This document shows, piece after piece, positions 34,422 to 42,032 of a stretch of 64,000 nucleotides of DNA (the first letter of the stretch is position 1; the number at the start of each line of letters is the position of its first letter). A model generated the notes under the pieces. That model had not been told where the DNA came from and searched no databases. It worked only from the letters and a program-made list of their open reading frames with translations. A program made the position numbers and the translations under genes. The DNA comes from Microlunatus lacustris. Lineage in GTDB: Bacteria > Actinomycetota > Actinomycetes > Propionibacteriales > Propionibacteriaceae. Location: positions 214,467 through 278,466 of the forward strand of contig BAAAJN010000008.1 of the NCBI GenBank assembly GCA_039527025.1, given 5' to 3'.

Positions 34422-35411
34422 ATGAAGCTCCTCGCCCCCGTGGTCGCCGCCGCGGCCCTGGCCCTCGCCCTGGCCGGCTGTGCCAACCCCGACAACGCCG
34501 ACCAGCCCGAGCCGGCCCCAGCGGCGAGCGGCAGCGCCTTCCCGGCGACCGTCCCCACCAAGTTCGGCGACGTCACCGTCGAGAGCGCCCCGACCCGGGT
34601 CGTCGCGCTGGGCTGGGGTGACGCGGAGACCGCCCTCGCCCTCGGGGTCCAGCCGGTCGGCGCCTCGGACTGGCTGCAGTTCGGCGGCGAGGGTGTCGGC
34701 CCCTGGGCCACCGGCCGCTACGACACCGCCCCGGAGCTGATCGGCACGCTCGAGCCCTCCTTCGAGGCGATCGCGGCACTCGACCCCGACCTGATCCTGG
34801 ACACCAAGAGCTCGGGGGACCAGAAGCGCTACGACCGGCTGTCCGCGATCGCGCCGACGGTCGGCGTCCCCGAGGGCGGCGACAGCTACCTGACCACCGG
34901 CGAGCAGCAGCTCACCATGGTCGCCACCGCCCTGGGCCGGACCGCCGAGGCCACCGCGCTGCAGGAGCAGCTGGAGAAGTCCTTCGCCGACGCCCGCGCT
35001 GCCCACCCCGACTGGGCGGGCAAGACCGTCACCGCCGCCACCAAGACCAGCGAGGGCTGGGGCGCCTACATCGAGGGCAGCGAGCGGGTGCAGTTCCTGA
35101 CCGACCTCGGGTTCGTGCAGAACCCGGAGATCGCCGCGCTGGACAGCAGCGCCACCGGGTTCAGCGTGGACATCTCCACCGAGCAGCTGGAGCTGGTGGA
35201 CGCCGACCTGGTGGTCGCCTTCCCGATCTTCATCGACAGCTCCGAGCTGACCGACGACAGGTTCTTCACCCGGGTGCCGGCGGTGGCGGACGGCCGTTCG
35301 CTGGTCATCGACGGCGACCTGGCCTCGGCCTACTCCCTCGGAACGGTGCTGGCGCAGCAGTACGCGCTGGAGAACCTCGTGCCGCGCATCGCCGAGACGC
35401 TCGGCTCGTGA
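34422..35411 (+). CDS. Iron-siderophore ABC transporter substrate-binding lipoprotein
   Basis: 329-aa FepB/FecB-type binding protein. The lipoprotein signal peptide ends in LALAGC (lipidated Cys20). The periplasmic-binding-protein II fold has ESAPTRVVALGWGDAETALALG at the start of the first lobe, FEAIAALDPDLILDT, the backbone helix, and the second lobe EQLELVDADLVVAFPIF. Binds ferric siderophore outside the membrane. ATG at 34422 with AAAGGTGGAG. The iron box directly upstream shows iron repression. No permease or ATPase genes follow, so it must share a transporter encoded elsewhere. It overlaps the next gene by 4 bp. Confidence 0.9.
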   Translation: MKLLAPVVAAAALALALAGCANPDNADQPEPAPAASGSAFPATVPTKFGDVTVESAPTRVVALGWGDAETALALGVQPVGASDWLQFGGEGVGPWATGRYDTAPELIGTLEPSFEAIAALDPDLILDTKSSGDQKRYDRLSAIAPTVGVPEGGDSYLTTGEQQLTMVATALGRTAEATALQEQLEKSFADARAAHPDWAGKTVTAATKTSEGWGAYIEGSERVQFLTDLGFVQNPEIAALDSSATGFSVDISTEQLELVDADLVVAFPIFIDSSELTDDRFFTRVPAVADGRSLVIDGDLASAYSLGTVLAQQYALENLVPRIAETLGS

Positions 35412-36214
35412 GCCGGACGTCCCGCCCGCACCGGCCGCCGCTGCGGCTGGAGGTGCTCCGCTCCGAGCTCGTCTCGCCCAGCTTCCGGCGGGTCACCGTG
35501 GGCGGCCCGGCGCTGGCCGGCTTCGTGCCGCAGGGCTTCGACCAGTGGTTCCGGCTGTTCGTCCCGCGCCCGGACCAGACGTCGTTCCGGCTGCCGACGA
35601 GCGGGACCGAGCTCTGGTACCCCCAGTGGCTGGCCCTGCCCGCGGGAGTCCGACCGGAGTGCCGCAACTACACCGTCGCGGCCTTCCGGTCCGACCCGGC
35701 CGAGCTGGACGTCGACTTCGTCGTGCACCGCGGCGCCGACGGCACCGTCGACGGGGTGGCCGCCGGCTGGGCGGAGGCGGCGCAGCCCGGCGACCCGCTG
35801 GGCCTGCTCGACCAGGGGCTGCTCTGGGACCCGCACCCCGACCACGACGGCGTGCTGCTGGTGGCCGACGAGACCGGCCTGCCCGGGATGGCCGGCGTGC
35901 TCGCCTCGCTGCCCGCCGACGCCCACGGGCTGGCGGTGCTCGAGGTGCCCGAGGGCGATGACCGGCGCCCGCTGGTGCACCCGCCGGGGGTCGAGGTGTC
36001 CTGGGTGGTCCGCGCCCACCGCTCCCGGACCGCAGGCCTGCCGGGTGCGGCCGCCCTGGAGCACGTCCGCGCGGCCGCGCTGCCCGGTCCGGACGCCTAC
36101 GCCCTGGCGGTGGGCGAGTCGGCGCTCGCGGCCGGCGTCCGGCGGCACCTGGTGTCCGCCGGGCACCCGAAGCAGCACATCCGCTTCAGCGGCTTCTACA
36201 AGCTCTCCGACTGA
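35408..36214 (+). CDS. Siderophore-interacting protein (FAD/NAD(P)H ferric reductase)
   Basis: 268-aa SIP/ViuB-family flavoreductase. The FAD-binding barrel contains ECRNYTVAAFR (the RxYT motif binding the flavin phosphate) at about 76-86, preceded by FDQWFRLFVPRP. The NAD(P)H-binding C-terminal lobe has GVLLVADETGLPGMAGVLAS and the terminal HIRFSGFYKLSD. Reduces Fe(III)-siderophores in the cytosol to release Fe(II). The GTG at 35408 overlaps the lipoprotein stop (GTGA), so the two are translationally coupled under the DtxR box. Confidence 0.9.
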   Translation: MSRTSRPHRPPLRLEVLRSELVSPSFRRVTVGGPALAGFVPQGFDQWFRLFVPRPDQTSFRLPTSGTELWYPQWLALPAGVRPECRNYTVAAFRSDPAELDVDFVVHRGADGTVDGVAAGWAEAAQPGDPLGLLDQGLLWDPHPDHDGVLLVADETGLPGMAGVLASLPADAHGLAVLEVPEGDDRRPLVHPPGVEVSWVVRAHRSRTAGLPGAAALEHVRAAALPGPDAYALAVGESALAAGVRRHLVSAGHPKQHIRFSGFYKLSD

Positions 36215-36247
36215 CCCCCGACGCCGCACCCGACCGAGGAGACCCGC

Positions 36248-36970
36248 ATGGTCTGGACCCCGACCCCCACGCCGGCCGAGCTGGCCCGGACCGTGCTCGC
36301 CCTCGGCAGTAGTCCGGCCGGCTGGCGCCTGGAGCCCTCCGGCGCCGTCCTCGTCGCCCCGTTCGTGGTCGCCGGCGGGACGCCGCTGCTGCTGGTGGAG
36401 CGCGACCGGACCGACGACCTGCTGGGCCAGCACGGCGTCACGGTGACCCTGGCTCCTGGGCTGGGGCTCGCCACGCTGACCCTGCTGGGCCGGCCGCGGC
36501 CGCCGCGCCCGCACGAGCTGGTCGGCGAGCTGCGGGCCTACCGGCACCAGCACGCGGGCTGCGGTCCGGCCTGCGGCACCGCCGGGCTGCCCGTCGCCCT
36601 CGAGGTCGTCCGGGCGGCCGTGGTCCCGCCGGGGGAGCGGGACCCGGTCCCGGTCGGGATCGCCGACCTGCACGAGGCCCGGCCCTGCGAGATCGCCCTG
36701 GCGGGCTACGAGGTGGCCCGCCACCTCAACGCCGACCACACCGCCGAGCTGCTGCGGCTGGCCGCCGACGTCACGGGCCGGGACCCGGGCGAGCTGGTGG
36801 CGGCCCAGGTGGCCTCGGTGAGCGTCGACGGCGTCCGGCTGACGATGATCGACGGCCAGGGCGTGGGCGAGCTCGACGTCGTCTTCACCACCCCCGCCCG
36901 CACCCCGGCCGAGCTGGGCCGCGAGCTGCACCGGCTGCTGGCCCACCCCTCGACGCACCCGCTCGACTGA
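36248..36970 (+). CDS. DUF2470 domain protein (HugZ-like, iron-linked)
   Basis: 240-aa protein. The N-terminal half resembles a split-barrel flavin/heme-binding fold (VAPFVVAGGTPLLLVERDRTD; ATLTLLGRPRPP). The C-terminal DUF2470 has ARHLNADHTAELLRLAADVTG near 155-175, the motif shared with HugZ/HutZ heme-degrading enzymes. Third gene of the iron operon, 33 bp after the SIP gene with GAGGAGACCCGC-ATG. Likely helps cytosolic iron or heme handling; no catalytic activity can be assigned. Its stop converges on the GntR gene about 100 bp away. Confidence 0.75.
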   Translation: MVWTPTPTPAELARTVLALGSSPAGWRLEPSGAVLVAPFVVAGGTPLLLVERDRTDDLLGQHGVTVTLAPGLGLATLTLLGRPRPPRPHELVGELRAYRHQHAGCGPACGTAGLPVALEVVRAAVVPPGERDPVPVGIADLHEARPCEIALAGYEVARHLNADHTAELLRLAADVTGRDPGELVAAQVASVSVDGVRLTMIDGQGVGELDVVFTTPARTPAELGRELHRLLAHPSTHPLD

Positions 36971-37071
36971 CGCCGTGGCCGGGGTCCGGTCTTCTGGTCG
37001 CGTCCGGAGCTGCGCATCGTCAGCACAGGCTGGGCCGCGGACCGCGGCTCGAGCGTGCCCGTCGAGCAGCG

Positions 37072-37791
37072 TCAGCGGGGCCGGAACAGGTCGGCCTGGA
37101 AGCGGTAGGAGTCACCGCGGTAGTGGGTGGTGCCCACCAGCACCGGTCGGCCGCCCTCGACGTAGCCGACCTCGGCCCCGACCAGGACCGGCCAGCCGGG
37201 CTCGACGCCCAGCTGCCCGGCGAGCGTCACGTCGGCCACCTCGGCCCGGACGGCATAGGCGGAGCGCTCGATGCGGAGGCCGCAGCGGGCCTCGAGCTCG
37301 GCGTAGAGGGAGCGGTCGGTGAGGTCGGCGTCCACCAGCCCGCCCGCCACGGACAGCGGCAGCACGCTCGCGTCCAGGCAGATGACGGTGTCGTCCATGC
37401 CCCGCAGCCGGACCACCTCGAGCACCTCGGCGGCGGGCGCCGTGCCCAGCTGGTCGGCCTCCAGCAAGGTGGCGGGGCGGACGTGCTGGACCAGCACGCG
37501 GGCGGTCGGGCGGAGGCCGCGCGCCCGCGCCATCTCGCTGAAGGTCTGCAGCACGCTCGGCGGCTCGCCCACCACCCGGGGCGCCACGAACCAGCCGCTG
37601 CCCAGCACGCTCTCCAGCCGGCCCTCCTCGGCCAGCCGCCCGAGGGCGTTGCGCACGGTCACCCGGGAGACGCCGTACTGCGCCGCGAGCACGCGCTCGG
37701 CGGGCAGCCGGTCTCCCGGGGCGAAGACCCCGTGCCGCAGGGCGTCGACCAGCTGCCGGTACGTCTGCATGGAGGCCCCCGACTCGCGCAC
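37072..37791 (-). CDS. GntR/HutC-family regulator (DasR-like)
   Basis: 239-aa regulator. The N-terminal winged HTH (about 8-70) is GVFAPGDRLPAERVLAAQYG then VSRVTVRNALGRLAEEGRL. A UTRA effector domain follows at 85-235, ending SYRFQADLFRPR. UTRA domains bind phosphorylated sugars or amino acids; in DasR/NagR it is GlcN6P or GlcNAc6P. The gene is divergent from a NagB-like/GH4/kinase operon whose promoter spacer contains a GATTGGTCTAATC dyad, so local repression is likely. Start GTG at 37791; ATG at 37770 is an alternative. The same 10-mer occurs inverted before the solute-binding-protein gene at 42033. Confidence 0.8.
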   Translation of the reverse strand: MRESGASMQTYRQLVDALRHGVFAPGDRLPAERVLAAQYGVSRVTVRNALGRLAEEGRLESVLGSGWFVAPRVVGEPPSVLQTFSEMARARGLRPTARVLVQHVRPATLLEADQLGTAPAAEVLEVVRLRGMDDTVICLDASVLPLSVAGGLVDADLTDRSLYAELEARCGLRIERSAYAVRAEVADVTLAGQLGVEPGWPVLVGAEVGYVEGGRPVLVGTTHYRGDSYRFQADLFRPR

Positions 37792-37832
37792 GGGCTCAGG
37801 GTAACCACCGGCACCGCCACGGCAGCGCCGCC

Positions 37833-37861
37833 TTGACCATGATTGGTCTAATCGGTACGTT
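37833..37861 (+). promoter_or_regulatory. Promoter with GntR operator inside the spacer
   Basis: TTGACC (37833-37838), a 17-bp spacer and TACGTT (37856-37861) form a good housekeeping promoter for the NagB-like operon. The spacer contains the dyad GATTGGTCTAATC (37841-37853), where a bound repressor would exclude polymerase. GATTGGTCTA recurs inverted at 41929-41938. Confidence 0.6.
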
Positions 37862-37923
37862 CGAGCAGCCGCAGCCGGGGAGCTGACCTAGCCCCTCAGC
37901 CGGACCCGATCCGAGGAGACCGC

Positions 37924-38736
37924 GTGCGCGTCGAGCCCGACGTCTTCGCCGACGAGCAGGCCCTGGGCCGCCGGGCGGCCGAGCTGGTCGCCGACGGCCT
38001 GGAGCGGGCCCGTTCCGCCGGTCGGACCTATGTGCTGGGTTGCCCGGGCGGCCGCAGCCCGTTGACCGCCTACCAGGCGCTGGTCTCGCTCGTCGCGCGC
38101 CGCGGCCTCGACCTCTCCCACCTCGTCCTGGTGATGATGGACGACTACCTGGTCGTCGGCCGCGGCGGCGTGCTGGAGCACGAGGACCCGACGGCGGCGC
38201 ACTCCTGCCTCCGGTTCGGTCGTGAGCAGATCGCCGGTCCCCTGTCCCGGGCGGCCGGCCCGGGCCGCGGCGTCCGCGCCGAGCACCTGTGGGTGCCCGA
38301 CCCGCGAGATCCGGCGCTCTACGACACCGAGATCGCCGCGGCCGGCGGGGTCGACCTGTTCCTGCTGGCCTCCGGTGCCGGTGACGGGCACGTGGCGTTC
38401 AACGCCCCCGGCACCGCGGCGGACAGCCTGACCCGGGTGGTGGACCTGCCCGAGAGCACCCGGCGGGACAACCTGGCCACCTTCCCCTCCTTCGGCGGCC
38501 GCCTGGCGGCCGTGCCGCGGCACGGCGTCACGGTGGGTGTGGCGACCCTGGTCCGGCAGTCGGCGTCGGTGGTGATGATCGCCGCGGGTCCGGACAAGGG
38601 CACCGCGGCGGCCCACCTCACCGCCGCCCGCGGCTACGACCCGGCCTGGCCGGCCACGGTGTTCGCGGCCTGCGCGCGGCCCCGGTTGTTCCTCGACCGG
38701 GCGGCCGTGGCGGCTGCCCCGACGCCGGTCGGCTGA
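37924..38736 (+). CDS. NagB-like glucosamine-6-phosphate deaminase family protein
   Basis: 270-aa sugar-phosphate isomerase/deaminase fold. It has the phosphate loop LGCPGGRSPLTAY (about 38-50), the catalytic-type acidic motif VMMDDYLVV (Asp73/Asp74, where NagB has DEY), and GAGDGHVAFNAPGT with His155 (NagB: GNGHIAFNEPG). It lacks the usual NagB C-terminal pattern and is diverged, so a related 6-phospho-sugar deaminase or isomerase is possible. GTG start with GAGGAGACCGC. First gene of an operon with GH4 and a BadF-type kinase, consistent with feeding amino sugars to glycolysis. Confidence 0.7.
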   Translation: MRVEPDVFADEQALGRRAAELVADGLERARSAGRTYVLGCPGGRSPLTAYQALVSLVARRGLDLSHLVLVMMDDYLVVGRGGVLEHEDPTAAHSCLRFGREQIAGPLSRAAGPGRGVRAEHLWVPDPRDPALYDTEIAAAGGVDLFLLASGAGDGHVAFNAPGTAADSLTRVVDLPESTRRDNLATFPSFGGRLAAVPRHGVTVGVATLVRQSASVVMIAAGPDKGTAAAHLTAARGYDPAWPATVFAACARPRLFLDRAAVAAAPTPVG

Positions 38737-38776
38737 GCCGGCCCTCCCCACCCGCACACCCCACCTGAGGAGCCGC

Positions 38777-40078
38777 ATGGCCCGGATCAAGCTCGCCTAC
38801 CTGGGCGGCGGCTCGTCGCGCGCCGCCGGCACGATGGCCTCGCTCATCGACCACGGCGAGGAGTTCGCGGGCTCGGAGGTGGTGCTCGTCGACCAGCGGC
38901 CCGACGAGCTCGAGATCGTCCGGACCCTGGCGCAGAACATGGCCCGGGCCGCCGGTGTCGACCTCACCGTCACCGCCACCACCGACCGGCGGGCCGGCTG
39001 CACCGACGTCGACGCCGTGCTCACCAGCTTCCGGCCCGGCGACTTCGCCATGCGCGTCCAGGACGAGCTGATCCCCATGCGGCACGGCGTCATCGGCCAG
39101 GAGACCCAGGGCCCGGGCGGCTTCATGATGGCGCTCCGCTCGGTCCAGGTCTTCCAGGGCCTGCTCGCCGACCTCGAGGCCGTGGCCCCGCGCGCCCGCG
39201 TCTTCAACTACACCAACCCGGTCAACGTCGTCTCCCAGGCGGTGCTGGACCACACCGACACCGAGATCTTGTCGATGTGCGAGGGACCGATGGTCTTCTG
39301 GCCGTCGATCCTGCGCACCGCCGGGCTGGACCCCGAGCGCGCCCACGTCGTGATGGCCGGGGTCAACCACAACTGCTGGTCGACGACGCACCTCTACGAC
39401 GGCGCGGACGTCATGCCGCTGCTCGCCGAGGGCCTGGACCGGGTCCGCGACGACCCGACGGTGCCCGTCTGGGACCGGCGGATGCTGCAGCTGGCCGTCG
39501 CGATGCAGTCCATCCCCGCCGACTACTTCCGCTACTACTACTTCGGCCAGGAGGCCTTCCGCGAGGTCCAGAGCTGCCGGCTCACCCGGGCCGGGGTGAT
39601 CCTGGAGGACGTGGACGACTACTGGCAGCACTACCGCGAGCAGGCGGCCAGCCCGACGCCGGTGCTGGACCCGGCGCGCTCCCGCGGCGGCATCCACGAG
39701 CTGGAGCTGGCCATCGACGTGATGAGCGCCTACTACAACGACGCCCCCGCCGAGCTGCCGGTCAACCTGCTCAACGCCGGCGGCGTGCTGCCGGGCTTCG
39801 ACGACGACACCGTCGTCGAGGTCTGGTGCACCGTCGACGGTCGGGGGGCCACGCCGCTGCCGCAGCGGCCGCTGCCGCACGCCGTCCGCGGGATCACCCA
39901 GCAGCTGGCCGAGTACCAGCGGCTGGCCGCGGTCGCCGCCTGGGACGGGGACCGCGCCGACGCGGTGCGCGCGCTGGCCGCCCACCCCTTCGTGCCGACG
40001 CTGCCGGTGGCCGAGGAGCTGTACGACGACCTCGCGCACGCCAACCGGGAGTTCCTGCCGGAGCGCCTGCTGCGGTGA
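38777..40078 (+). CDS. Glycoside hydrolase family 4 enzyme (NAD/Mn-dependent), copy 1
   Basis: 433-aa GH4 protein. The NAD-binding Rossmann start KLAYLGGGSSRAAGTM is followed by FNYTNPVNVV and the Mn ligands Cys168 (MCEGP) and His198 (GVNHNCW). GH4 enzymes cleave glycosides by redox-elimination at C3, often on 6-phosphosugars (6-phospho-alpha/beta-glucosidases) but also alpha-galacturonides. No PTS genes are present, so phosphorylated substrates would have to come from the adjacent kinase, or this member acts on unphosphorylated sugar. ATG at 38777 with TGAGGAGCCGC; its stop overlaps the kinase start by 4 bp. Confidence 0.85.
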   Translation: MARIKLAYLGGGSSRAAGTMASLIDHGEEFAGSEVVLVDQRPDELEIVRTLAQNMARAAGVDLTVTATTDRRAGCTDVDAVLTSFRPGDFAMRVQDELIPMRHGVIGQETQGPGGFMMALRSVQVFQGLLADLEAVAPRARVFNYTNPVNVVSQAVLDHTDTEILSMCEGPMVFWPSILRTAGLDPERAHVVMAGVNHNCWSTTHLYDGADVMPLLAEGLDRVRDDPTVPVWDRRMLQLAVAMQSIPADYFRYYYFGQEAFREVQSCRLTRAGVILEDVDDYWQHYREQAASPTPVLDPARSRGGIHELELAIDVMSAYYNDAPAELPVNLLNAGGVLPGFDDDTVVEVWCTVDGRGATPLPQRPLPHAVRGITQQLAEYQRLAAVAAWDGDRADAVRALAAHPFVPTLPVAEELYDDLAHANREFLPERLLR

Positions 40079-41079
40079 GCCGCTGCTACCTGGGCGTCGA
40101 CGCCGGCAACTCCAAGACCGTCGCCCTGCTCGCCGACGCCGACGGCCGGGTGCTCGGGCGGGGCCGCGCCGGGGTGGGCGACATCTACGGGGTGGCCACG
40201 CCCGAGGACGCCGTCGACGCCGTGCTGGACGCCGTCGGCCAGGCCCTGGCCGGGGCCGTCGTGGGTCCCGAGGACGTGGCGCACGCCGCCTTCCGGCTGG
40301 CCGGCGTGGACTGGCCCGAGGACGAGGAGCTCTGGGTCGCCAGACTGGGCGCCCGGGCGCCGGGGCTGCACTCCCTCACCGTCCGCAACGACGGGTACGC
40401 GCTGCTGCGCTGCGGCCAGCCCTCCGGGGTCGGGGTGGCGGTGACCGCGGGCAGCGGACCCGCCGTCTCCGGACGCGGGCCGGACGGGCGGGAGTGGTCG
40501 GCGGGGTGGTGGATCCAGCACGAGCTGGCCGGCCGCGGGCTCGGGGCGGCCGGGGTGCGCGCCGTCGTCGACGCCGAGACCGGGCTGGGTCCGCCGACGG
40601 CGCTGACGCCACTGCTGCTGGCGCTGTTCGGCGAGCCGGACGTGCCCGCGCTGCTGCACGCCTTCACCCGTCGCGCGCACCCCCGGCCCGACCGCGACAC
40701 CTGGCGCGCCGCGCGCAGCGTGCTGCAGGCTGCCGGCCAGGGCGACGCGGTGGCCGCCGGGATCGTGCAGCGGCACGCGGCGCTGCTGGCCGGGCTCGTC
40801 GCCGTCACCGCGCGGGAGACCGGGCTCGACGTGGTCGGCGCGCCGGTCCCCGTGGTGCTGGGCGGCTCGGTGCTGACCTCGGAGCACCCCGCCTACCGCA
40901 CCTCGCTGACGGCGGCGCTGGCGGGGACGGTCGGCGCCGCGGACGTCGTCGTCAGCGCGGCCTCCCCGGTGGTCGGGGCGCTGCTGGACGCGCTGGCTGA
41001 AGGCGGGGTGCCGCTCGCTCCCGCCCTGCACCAGCGCGTGCTGCGCACGGCGCACCCGCCGGCCTTCCTGCTGACCTGA
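40075..41079 (+). CDS. BadF/BadG-family N-acetylglucosamine kinase-like protein
   Basis: 334-aa ASKHA-fold kinase. It has the phosphate-1 motif CYLGVDAGNSKTVALLADAD (residues 4-23), the phosphate-2 region VAVTAGSGPAVSGRGPDG, and WWIQHELAGRGLG, as in eukaryotic NAGK and bacterial GlcNAc/GlcN kinases. The adenosine motif is VVLGGSVLTSEHPAYR. GTG at 40075 overlaps the GH4 stop (GTGA): translational coupling. Predicted to phosphorylate amino sugar released or imported by the locus; an alternative is phosphorylating the disaccharide before GH4 cleavage. It ends 3 bp before the convergent MOSC gene. Confidence 0.75.
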   Translation: MSRCYLGVDAGNSKTVALLADADGRVLGRGRAGVGDIYGVATPEDAVDAVLDAVGQALAGAVVGPEDVAHAAFRLAGVDWPEDEELWVARLGARAPGLHSLTVRNDGYALLRCGQPSGVGVAVTAGSGPAVSGRGPDGREWSAGWWIQHELAGRGLGAAGVRAVVDAETGLGPPTALTPLLLALFGEPDVPALLHAFTRRAHPRPDRDTWRAARSVLQAAGQGDAVAAGIVQRHAALLAGLVAVTARETGLDVVGAPVPVVLGGSVLTSEHPAYRTSLTAALAGTVGAADVVVSAASPVVGALLDALAEGGVPLAPALHQRVLRTAHPPAFLLT

Positions 41080-41082
41080 GGC

Positions 41083-41793
41083 CTACTCCGCGACTGCTGG
41101 CCCCAGGCGGCCCAGCTTCGCGTCCTCCTCGTGCCAGACCTTGCGGTGACCAGCCCAGGTGCGCCAGTGCGCCGCCAGCTCGGGGGCGTCCCAGATGGGC
41201 GCGAGATCGCGGTCCTCGCCGTAGTAGACGCGGTTGACCGCGGCGGCGGTGACGCCGTGGGCCGGGGCCGGACCGAGGACGACGGCGTCGCCGGCCTGGA
41301 GCGCGCCCGGCTGCAGCACCCGGAGCAGGACCCCGGGCCGGCGGGAGGCGGCCGCCCGGCGGGGGAAGGCGGGGTCGCCCATCTTGAGACCGAGCTTCCA
41401 GCAGGGCGTGCGCGGCTCGGTGACCTGCAGCAGGGCCGTGCCGACCTGCCAGGTCTGGCCGATCGGGGCGTTGGTCAGGTCCAGCCCGGTGGTGGTGAGG
41501 TTCTCCCCGAACGCGCCGTCGGGGAACGGGCGGCCCGTCTCGGCCTCCCACCAGTCCTCGTCCTCCCGGGCGTAGGCGTAGACGGCCTTGTCCGGGCCGC
41601 CGTGGCTGTTCCGGTCCGACTGCTCGTCCCCGACCAGGCCGTCGGCGTCGACGGCGACAGGTCCGGCCACGGCGGCCTTGAAGATGCTGCTGACGAGCTC
41701 GCGGCCCAACCAGTGGTGGGTCTGCGGGGTGCCGACCGAGACGGTGCGGACACGACCGGCGGGCGGGACGGTGAGGAGCGGGGGCGTGGTCAT
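41083..41793 (-). CDS. MOSC domain protein (YiiM-like)
   Basis: 236-aa MOSC-domain protein. It carries DGLVGDEQSDRNSHGGPDKA and AYAREDEDWWEAETGR, then GAFGENLTTTGLDLTNAPIG and the conserved molybdenum-sulfur-carrier Cys in TEPRTPCWKLGLKMG. YiiM relatives reduce N-hydroxylated compounds with molybdenum cofactor. The ATG at 41793 has GGAGGTCCCG, an ideal ribosome site. It splits the amino-sugar block but faces the other way and is probably unrelated to sugar use. Confidence 0.85.
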   Translation of the reverse strand: MTTPPLLTVPPAGRVRTVSVGTPQTHHWLGRELVSSIFKAAVAGPVAVDADGLVGDEQSDRNSHGGPDKAVYAYAREDEDWWEAETGRPFPDGAFGENLTTTGLDLTNAPIGQTWQVGTALLQVTEPRTPCWKLGLKMGDPAFPRRAAASRRPGVLLRVLQPGALQAGDAVVLGPAPAHGVTAAAVNRVYYGEDRDLAPIWDAPELAAHWRTWAGHRKVWHEEDAKLGRLGPAVAE

Positions 41794-41928
41794 CGGGACC
41801 TCCGGGACGGGCTCCGGACGGCGCCCCGCCCGGGTCACGGGTTCCGGCGGGTGCGTCCCCCGCCGCGCACGGTCCAGGCTCGCACAGGCGCTGCTTGCGA
41901 GCCGACCGGACCGATGTGGGCCAAACAC

Positions 41929-41938
41929 TAGACCAATC
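41929..41938. promoter_or_regulatory. Second GntR operator candidate
   Basis: TAGACCAATC is the exact inverse of GATTGGTCTA in the NagB-operon promoter (37841-37850). It lies in the divergent gap between the MOSC gene and the family-5 binding protein gene, 95 bp before the latter's ATG. A shared 10-mer at both transcription units suggests one regulon. Confidence 0.5.
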
Positions 41939-42032
41939 GAACCAAAGTGCGCGAGGCTGAGCGCGGCAGCACCGGCCTGGCCCTGGCGGTCGTGCCGCTC
42001 ACCGCGTGCGCCACCGTCGAAGGGACGTTGTC

